Of a stretch of DNA of 9,546 nucleotides, positions 5,586-9,546 are shown piece by piece; position 1 is the first letter of the stretch; each line of letters starts with the position of its first letter. Both the position numbers and the translations under genes were made by a program. The notes under the pieces were generated by a model. The model ran no database searches, was not told the origin of the DNA, and saw only the letters and a list, made by a program, of their open reading frames with translations. The stretch comes from DASWOJ01 sp036398775. GTDB lineage: Bacteria > Pseudomonadota > Alphaproteobacteria > Acetobacterales > Acetobacteraceae. The DNA is taken from contig DASWOJ010000038.1 of NCBI GenBank assembly GCA_036398775.1, forward strand, positions 1-9,546, read 5' to 3'.

Positions 5586-7118
5586 ATGGATGCCATGGCA
5601 CGGCGCGCCGCGCGTAACACGATTGGCGACGCGCTCGCCAGGGCCGCAGACCGGTTCAGGGACCGCACGGCCCTGCGCTTCGAGGACCGCGCCTGGAGCT
5701 ACCGGGAGCTCGACGCCGTCACCGACCGGATCGCCGCCGGGCTGCGGGCCGAGGGGCTGAGGCAGGGCGAACGGGTGATAGCGTTCGGCCAAAACTCCGA
5801 TCTTTACCTGCTGTTCTGGATCGCCTGCTGCAAGGCGGGGGTGATCCACGTTCCGGCCAACTACGCGCTATCGCCTGGCGAGCTGGGCTATATCGCCGGG
5901 CAGTGCGGGGCCCGGCTGATCCTACACGACCCGGCGCTGCGCGACACGGCCGAGGCATCTGGGACGGCTGCGCTTCGGAGCTTCGCGTCGCTTCTACCCG
6001 CCAGCGAGACAGGGGACGCCGGCGAGGACGTGACGGACGACGATATAGCCCAGATCCTGTACACCTCCGGCACCACCGGCGCTCCAAAAGGGGCGATGCT
6101 GACCCATCGCGCCCTGCTATCCGAGTACACGAGCTGCATCATGGCCTGCGAATACGCCGCGGAAGACCGTGTCCTAGCGGCGCTACCCCTATATCACACG
6201 GCGCAGATGCACACCTTCGTCATGCCGCAGTTACTGGCTGGGGCGGAGATCATGCTAATCGAGCGGCCTGTCCCGGCCCGCTGCCTCGAGCTGATCGAGC
6301 AGCAGCGCCTCACGTCGTTCTTCTCGCCGCCAACGGTGTGGATCAACTTGCTGCGCCATCCGGACTTCGCCACCCGCGACCTCCGCAGCCTACAGAAGGC
6401 GTACTATGGAGCTGCCATCATGCCGTTTCCCGTCCTGCAGGAGCTGCGGGCGCGCCTGCCGGGCATCCGGGCCTACAACTGCTATGGGCAGAGCGAAATC
6501 TCCCCTCTCGCCACGGTGCTACGGCCCGAGGAACACGACGCCCGCCCCGCGTCGGTCGGCCGTCCCGTGCTGAACGTGCAGACGCGCGTGGTGGATCTCA
6601 ACATGCGGGACGCGCCACCCGGCGAGCACGGCGAGATCGTGCACCGTTCGCCGCAGTTGATGCTCGGCTACTGGAACAAGCCGGAGGAGACGGCACAGGC
6701 ATTTGAGGGTGGCTGGTTCCATTCGGGCGACATCGGCGTCTTCGACGCGCAAGGCTACTTGTATGTGGTGGACCGCATAAAGGACGTGATCAACACCGGA
6801 GGCGTCCAGGTCGCCAGCCGGGAGGTCGAGGAGGCCCTGTTCACCCATCCTGCTGTGTCGGAAGTTGCGGTAATCGCGGTGCCGGACCTCAAGTGGATCG
6901 AGGCGGTCGCGGCGGTGATCGTTCTGCGAGACGGGGCGGCGGCCACCGATGCGGAACTGATCGAGCACACCCATAGCTTGCTGGCACCCTACAAGCGTCC
7001 GAAATTCGTATTCTTCGCCGAGAGCCTGCCGAAGAACACCGCAGGGAAGTTGCTGAAACGCGAGCTGCGCGCCCGCTACAGCGGCACTGCCTCTGCGGTG
7101 ATGGGAGCGCAGCCATGA
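5586..7118 (+). CDS. Acyl-CoA synthetase (AMP-dependent ligase)
   Basis: This 510-residue cytoplasmic enzyme of the ANL superfamily would activate a carboxylic acid, most likely a fatty acid, to its CoA thioester through an acyl-adenylate. It has the full set of motifs: the phosphate loop YTSGTTGAPKG (159-169), PLYHTAQMH (201-209), the adenine-binding YGQSE (300-304), SGD (380-382), the hinge aspartate in VVDRIKD (D396), and the catalytic lysine in LPKNTAGK (K488). Length and motif spacing are normal and no frameshift is seen. The closest match from memory is bacterial fatty-acyl-CoA ligases with GRPVLNVQTRVVD and GEIVHRSPQLM segments; the substrate cannot be read from sequence. The start is set by TAGGAGGG, 5 bases before ATG; the frame is open 53 codons further upstream, but without support. 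Its TGA overlaps the ATG of a following, truncated gene. Confidence 0.9.
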   Translation: MDAMARRAARNTIGDALARAADRFRDRTALRFEDRAWSYRELDAVTDRIAAGLRAEGLRQGERVIAFGQNSDLYLLFWIACCKAGVIHVPANYALSPGELGYIAGQCGARLILHDPALRDTAEASGTAALRSFASLLPASETGDAGEDVTDDDIAQILYTSGTTGAPKGAMLTHRALLSEYTSCIMACEYAAEDRVLAALPLYHTAQMHTFVMPQLLAGAEIMLIERPVPARCLELIEQQRLTSFFSPPTVWINLLRHPDFATRDLRSLQKAYYGAAIMPFPVLQELRARLPGIRAYNCYGQSEISPLATVLRPEEHDARPASVGRPVLNVQTRVVDLNMRDAPPGEHGEIVHRSPQLMLGYWNKPEETAQAFEGGWFHSGDIGVFDAQGYLYVVDRIKDVINTGGVQVASREVEEALFTHPAVSEVAVIAVPDLKWIEAVAAVIVLRDGAAATDAELIEHTHSLLAPYKRPKFVFFAESLPKNTAGKLLKRELRARYSGTASAVMGAQP

Positions 7119-7183
7119 TGAGACGCTATCACGGCACCAGCGGCCTCGACTGTCCGTCGTATGGCGAGCCGGGACACTTTTAT
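7115..7183 (+). pseudogene. Start of a truncated gene coupled to the acyl-CoA synthetase gene
   Basis: ATG 7115-7117 overlaps the synthetase stop (ATGATGA), the usual arrangement for the next gene of an operon. The frame runs MMRRYHGTSGLD and then enters the repeat that begins at 7145, stopping at 7181-7183. Only about ten codons can belong to the original gene. I infer that the rest was lost when the repeat-bearing DNA arrived or was deleted. The lost gene cannot be identified. Confidence 0.4.
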
Positions 7184-7268
7184 TGATAGCCAGCGCACTT
7201 CCCATGATGATCTAGGGCACTTTCGCGGTCTGGAAACCGTGCTTGCTGGAGGTTCCAGCGATCTCGGC
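7145..7268 (+). repeat. Diverged direct repeat, copy A (transposon-end-like)
   Basis: This 124-bp segment aligns without gaps to 7627-7750, at about 84% identity by hand count. Both copies contain three degenerate units of about 22 bp of the form TGGTGATCCAGGACACTTT. In copy A the units start near 7163, 7183 and 7204 and are more decayed than in copy B. Multiple short terminal repeats of this kind occur at the ends of IS21-type and related insertion sequences, but no transposase gene is present, so the assignment is tentative. Confidence 0.55.
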
Positions 7269-7285
7269 CCCGCGATACATGTCGC

Positions 7286-7407
7286 GTGTCCTAGATCGCA
7301 ATACGCCAATCAGCAGGATTTCAGCCGCTTACGTGATCCGTAGATCGCCATAAATCCCCTAGATCGCAAGAAAAGTCTCCTGGTTCGTTGTAAGCGGCAA
7401 CAGCGAG
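7286..7407 (-). repeat. Inverted, strongly diverged repeat array, copy C
   Basis: Read on the minus strand, 7325-7407 aligns with copy B (7627-7710) with small gaps. The clearest part is AAAAGTCTCCTGGTTCG here against AAAAGTGTCCTGGTTCG in the complement of copy B. The octamer TAGATCGC recurs at 7292, 7341 and 7360, marking three units that correspond to the TGGATCACC part of the repeat. Together with copy B it would form long inverted ends around 7408-7626, the layout of a small non-autonomous element or the residue of two insertion-sequence ends. Confidence 0.5.
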
Positions 7408-7710
7408 GGTGCATGGCGGGAGGTCCGCCTGTCCCGACCCACGCGCTCCGCTTGCAGCGGCAGGCTGCGAACAGAGGAGGGACCCCGGCGTATGTGGTCC
7501 CGCGGTTGCGATGCTTCCGGCGATCCCGACCAGTTGGTGGCCACCGGACAGGCGCGCCGCCGAGTGCAGCAGGTTCCGCTCGCTGGCTCTCCCGCTCACG
7601 GGCCGATGCACGGCCCGGTGCAGGCGCTCGACCGTCCGTCGTATGGCGAACCAGGACACTTTTATGGTGATCCAGGGCACTTCCTATGGTGATCCAGGAC
7701 ACTTTCGCGG
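7325..7710. mobile_element. Possible MITE-like or insertion-sequence remnant
   Basis: The interval is bounded by inverted arrays (about 83 bp each) and has a 219-bp interior without a recognisable transposase fragment. The interior is open in several frames on both strands only because it is GC-rich. No target-site duplication could be identified. The boundaries are estimates from hand alignment. Confidence 0.35.
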
Positions 7711-7750
7711 CCTGGAGGCCGTTCTGGCCGGAGATTCCAGCGATCTTGGC
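7627..7750 (+). repeat. Direct repeat, copy B (best-preserved transposon-end-like array)
   Basis: This copy contains three well-kept units: TGGCGAACCAGGACACTTT (7644), TGGTGATCCAGGGCACTT (7665) and TGGTGATCCAGGACACTTT (7687), at spacings of 21 and 22 bp. It is a diverged duplicate of 7145-7268 and partly an inverted match of copy C. Regular helical-turn spacing suggests transposase-binding sites. Confidence 0.55.
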
Positions 7751-8275
7751 ACCGTGACAGCCTGCGATATTTCCGGGCCATCCCGCCCTACTCAGGCGCG
7801 ATAATGGCAGTTATCGCGCGTAGCGCAATTCTATGGGTTGCCGCTGGCAAGCGACCCGGCAATCCTCCCCGCCATAGCCATAGCCAGCCCTGACCCCATG
7901 CCCGCCCCGATGCCGCCGGTCTGCGTCAGCCGGATCCGCACCCACGGTGTTAGCCATCGTAGATACCAAACCTAGGAGAACTGTGAGCATCCAGTATGTT
8001 ACGGTGCTTATCAGCGTCGAGACCCGCCGCTGATTTACAGATGGCCACCTCGCAGCGCCCATCGTGTGCTTCAGGTCAGGGCCGCATCGCTGGACGGGCA
8101 CCTCGGCCACCAAACAATCCAGCTCGCGGCGTAACGCCCCAGGTGTTTGACATTTCCGTCACGCAGGCTGCACCCGAGGAGGTGGCCTCCTGACTGATCG
8201 CTATGACGCCGGAGGGATGCTCGTTTGCGTGCAGGCTCGGCTGACAAAGGCGGCGTGATCCCGTAAGGGCCCATC
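7751..8275. other. Region between the repeat arrays and the panS-like gene
   Basis: No gene is supported. Apart from the dif-like site at 7794-7821, it holds a minus-strand frame (7811-8113) with a hydrophobic stretch but no ribosome binding site that I trust. A second minus-strand frame encodes a Gly/Ala-rich segment ending near 7832. These may be remains of a decayed gene. The promoter for the transporter gene should lie here; I could not identify it. Confidence 0.3.
7794..7821. other. dif-like candidate site for tyrosine recombinase (11-6-11 geometry)
   Basis: An 11-base arm AGGCGCGATAA, a 6-base centre TGGCAG and an 11-base arm TTATCGCGCGT make up a 28-bp site. The arms are inverted matches at 10 of 11 positions, with 9 contiguous pairs next to the centre. 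XerC/XerD dif sites have this size and the same ATAA-N6-TTAT junctions. The outer bases of the right arm differ from the usual TTATGTTAAAT, so this is at best an unusual site. A simple 9-bp hairpin with a 6-base loop is the alternative; no T-tract follows, so it is not an intrinsic terminator. Confidence 0.35.
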
Positions 8276-9217
8276 ATGCGCATCGTGACCCGTTTGTTTC
8301 CGCTCTGGGCGGTAGTATCCGCCCTGGCGGCTTACGTTGCCCCGAATAGCTTCAGTCCCGTCGTCCCCTACGTGACCTATCTGCTGGCGCTGATCATGTT
8401 CGCAGCTGGGGTCAAGTTGCGGGTGAGCGATTTCCGCCGCGTCGTCACACGACCAGGCCCGGTTTTGGCGGGACTAGGGTTGCACTACCTGATCATGCCG
8501 CTGGCCGCCTGGGCGATCGCCCATCTGCTGGGCATGCCGCCCGAACTGGCCGCCGGCATGATCCTGGTCGGCAGCGTGGCAAGCGGCACCTCCTCCACCG
8601 TGATGGTGTTCCTGTCGGGTGGGGACGTCGCATTGTCCGTGACGATCAGCGCGCTTTCGACGCTGGTGGGGGTGGTGGCGACGCCGCTTCTCACACGCCT
8701 CTATGTCTCGGCAGGGATCACCGTCGATACCTGGGGACTGCTGACCAGCATCATCCAGGTGGTGGCCGTGCCCGTCCTGCTGGGCCTGGCAGTCAACCAC
8801 CTTGCCCACCGCCTGGTTCGAGCGGTCGAGGCCGTGCTGCCGCTGGTTTCCATGGTGGCGATCCTGCTGATCATCGCCGCGGTCGTCGGGGCCACCCAGC
8901 CGGTCATCGCGGCGGTCGGGCCTGTGGTTGCGATCGGCGTGGTGCTGCACAACGGCGTTGGGCTGCTGGGCGGATACTGGGGCGGCCGCCTGTTCGGTTT
9001 CGACGAGAGCGTGTGCCGCACCCTAGCCCTGGAGGTCGGAATGCAGAACTCCGGCCTGGCCGCGACGCTGGGCAAGCTGTACTTCGGTCCACTAGCGGCA
9101 TTGCCCGGCGCAATATTCTCGGTCTGGCATAACCTCTCGGGTTCCCTGCTGGCTGGGTGGTGGGCGGCCCGACCCGTCACCGCCGAGGCAACGCGTCGGC
9201 CCGTGGCGCAGTCCTGA
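8276..9217 (+). CDS. panS: PanS-like BASS-family transporter
   Basis: This 313-residue inner-membrane protein is of the bile acid:sodium symporter family, with about ten hydrophobic segments. It closely resembles Salmonella PanS as I remember it, which takes up the CoA precursors ketopantoate and pantoate. Shared stretches include LFPLWA at the N-terminus, GSVASGTSSTVM (99-110), LSVTISALSTLVGVVATPLL, LLGGYWGGRLFGFDES (230-245), ALEVGMQNSGLAATLGK (251-267) and FSVWHNLSGSLLAG. The EVGMQN motif (E253, Q257, N258) corresponds to the sodium-site helix of structurally known family members. The start ATG 8276 has AAGGG six bases before it. The gene is intact and stands alone. Function as a pantoate-type importer is inferred from similarity and not certain; other organic anions are possible. 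Confidence 0.85.
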   Translation: MRIVTRLFPLWAVVSALAAYVAPNSFSPVVPYVTYLLALIMFAAGVKLRVSDFRRVVTRPGPVLAGLGLHYLIMPLAAWAIAHLLGMPPELAAGMILVGSVASGTSSTVMVFLSGGDVALSVTISALSTLVGVVATPLLTRLYVSAGITVDTWGLLTSIIQVVAVPVLLGLAVNHLAHRLVRAVEAVLPLVSMVAILLIIAAVVGATQPVIAAVGPVVAIGVVLHNGVGLLGGYWGGRLFGFDESVCRTLALEVGMQNSGLAATLGKLYFGPLAALPGAIFSVWHNLSGSLLAGWWAARPVTAEATRRPVAQS

Positions 9218-9546
9218 TCATGCCGGGCCAGTACGCCCTACTGAACGTTTCCAGATAGTCCCGCAAATAGCGGCCTAGCTGCTTCGAAGCTTGCGGAATA
9301 GGTAAGCAGACACTGGCCGTCGTCATAGACTGCATTCTACGTCTTTCCCTTTCAGGGTCTTTCGACGGGCTTCAGCCACCCTTGAAGCACATTTGGCCGA
9401 CCTGAGTGTGAGTCGGCGGTGGGTTTCGGCGCTGATCAGCACGACAAGAGGTCGAAAAGGCCAGTTCTCTCTGGGTTCCGCGCCCGCATTCGTACACAGT
9501 TAAGAAACGCCCAGCCCATCACAGTGGTGCAGGTGCATAATCCTAT
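9218..9546. other. Unassigned region at the right end
   Basis: I see no supportable gene. It contains CCGCAA (9261-9266) paired with TTGCGG (9291-9296) around the perfect palindrome GCTTCGAAGC (9281-9290), and GCCGAC/GTCGGC around 9395-9415 with a 10-base loop. The first could terminate the transporter transcript, though no T-tract follows. A frame open to the right edge has no recognisable features. Confidence 0.3.

Noticed and set aside
5903..6706. Second plus-strand frame inside the acyl-CoA synthetase gene.
   Set aside because: The overlapping frame contains all adenylate-forming enzyme motifs; this one is Arg/Pro/His-rich shadow.
6519..7205. Minus-strand open frame of 228 codons opposite the synthetase gene.
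   Set aside because: No family resemblance, and its start lies inside the repeat of copy A.
7310..7702. Minus-strand frames through the repeat interval, possibly a transposase.
   Set aside because: No catalytic or DNA-binding motif is visible, several frames are equally open because of GC content, and the ends are made of the repeat units.
7286..7750. CRISPR array.
   Set aside because: The units are degenerate, occur in both orientations, are almost contiguous without spacers of uniform length, and no cas gene is nearby.
7811..8113. Minus-strand 100-codon frame with a hydrophobic stretch like a signal peptide, plus a Gly/Ala-rich segment in another frame.
   Set aside because: No trustworthy ribosome binding site or family match, and part of the frame runs over the dif-like inverted repeat. 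It may be a decayed gene but cannot be supported.
8474..8950. Minus-strand His/Gln/Asp-rich frame opposite the transporter gene.
   Set aside because: This composition is the typical antisense image of a hydrophobic membrane-protein gene.
9177..9335. Minus-strand 52-codon frame (MQSMTTAS start, QLGRYLRDYLETFSRAYW) with a weak GGGA upstream.
   Set aside because: It overlaps the end of the transporter gene by 41 bases and has no recognisable family; plausible but not supportable from sequence alone.

Overview
The window looks like part of a plasmid, or a plasmid-like integrative element, from a GC-rich proteobacterium. The evidence is a complete type Ib partition locus (a small ParA plus a ribbon-helix-helix partner), a leftward block of small 'plasmid backbone' genes of poorly known function (XF1762 family, DUF5983, DUF3991/TOPRIM), degenerate transposon-end-like repeats and two cargo metabolic genes. 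These families are most familiar to me from Burkholderiales, Xanthomonadales and relatives, but I cannot place the host more precisely. No replication initiator, relaxase, transposase, rRNA or tRNA gene is visible.

Positions 1-3407 hold a leftward (minus-strand) block of seven genes, read from right to left: a DUF3991/TOPRIM protein (3407-2394); an 80-residue acidic protein starting on an overlapping GTGA (2397-2155); a 48-residue single-span membrane protein (1998-1852); a 122-residue plasmid-type protein, again on a GTGA overlap (1855-1487); a DUF5983 protein (1356-1024); a 155-residue protein (1011-544); and an XF1762-family protein on an ATGA overlap (547-1, cut by the window edge). Three stop/start overlaps and short gaps suggest translational coupling, and co-transcription from a leader upstream of 3407 is likely. 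That leader (about 3430-3530) can fold into a strong branched structure.

Positions 3408-5060 form the partition region. An AT-richer stretch with repeated AGGGGGCTAT-type boxes and a perfect palindrome precedes parA (4043-4705) and its ATGA-coupled partner gene (4702-5028). More copies of the box lie inside the 3' end of parA and across the 3' end of the partner gene. Two parA segments drop into AT-rich, rarely used codons exactly where palindromic or box sequence occurs, which suggests embedded protein-binding sites.

Positions 5029-9546 are the accessory part. A complete acyl-CoA synthetase gene (5586-7118) ends on the start codon of a next gene that survives for only about ten codons before degenerate repeats begin. 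Those repeats (7145-7268 and 7627-7750 direct, about 7286-7407 inverted) are arrays of a roughly 22-bp unit and look like remnants of insertion-sequence ends. Just beyond them is a 28-bp site with 11-6-11 geometry resembling a XerC/XerD dif site. Next comes a PanS-like BASS-family transporter (8276-9217), which may import pantoate-type CoA precursors. The final 330 bases hold nothing I can name.
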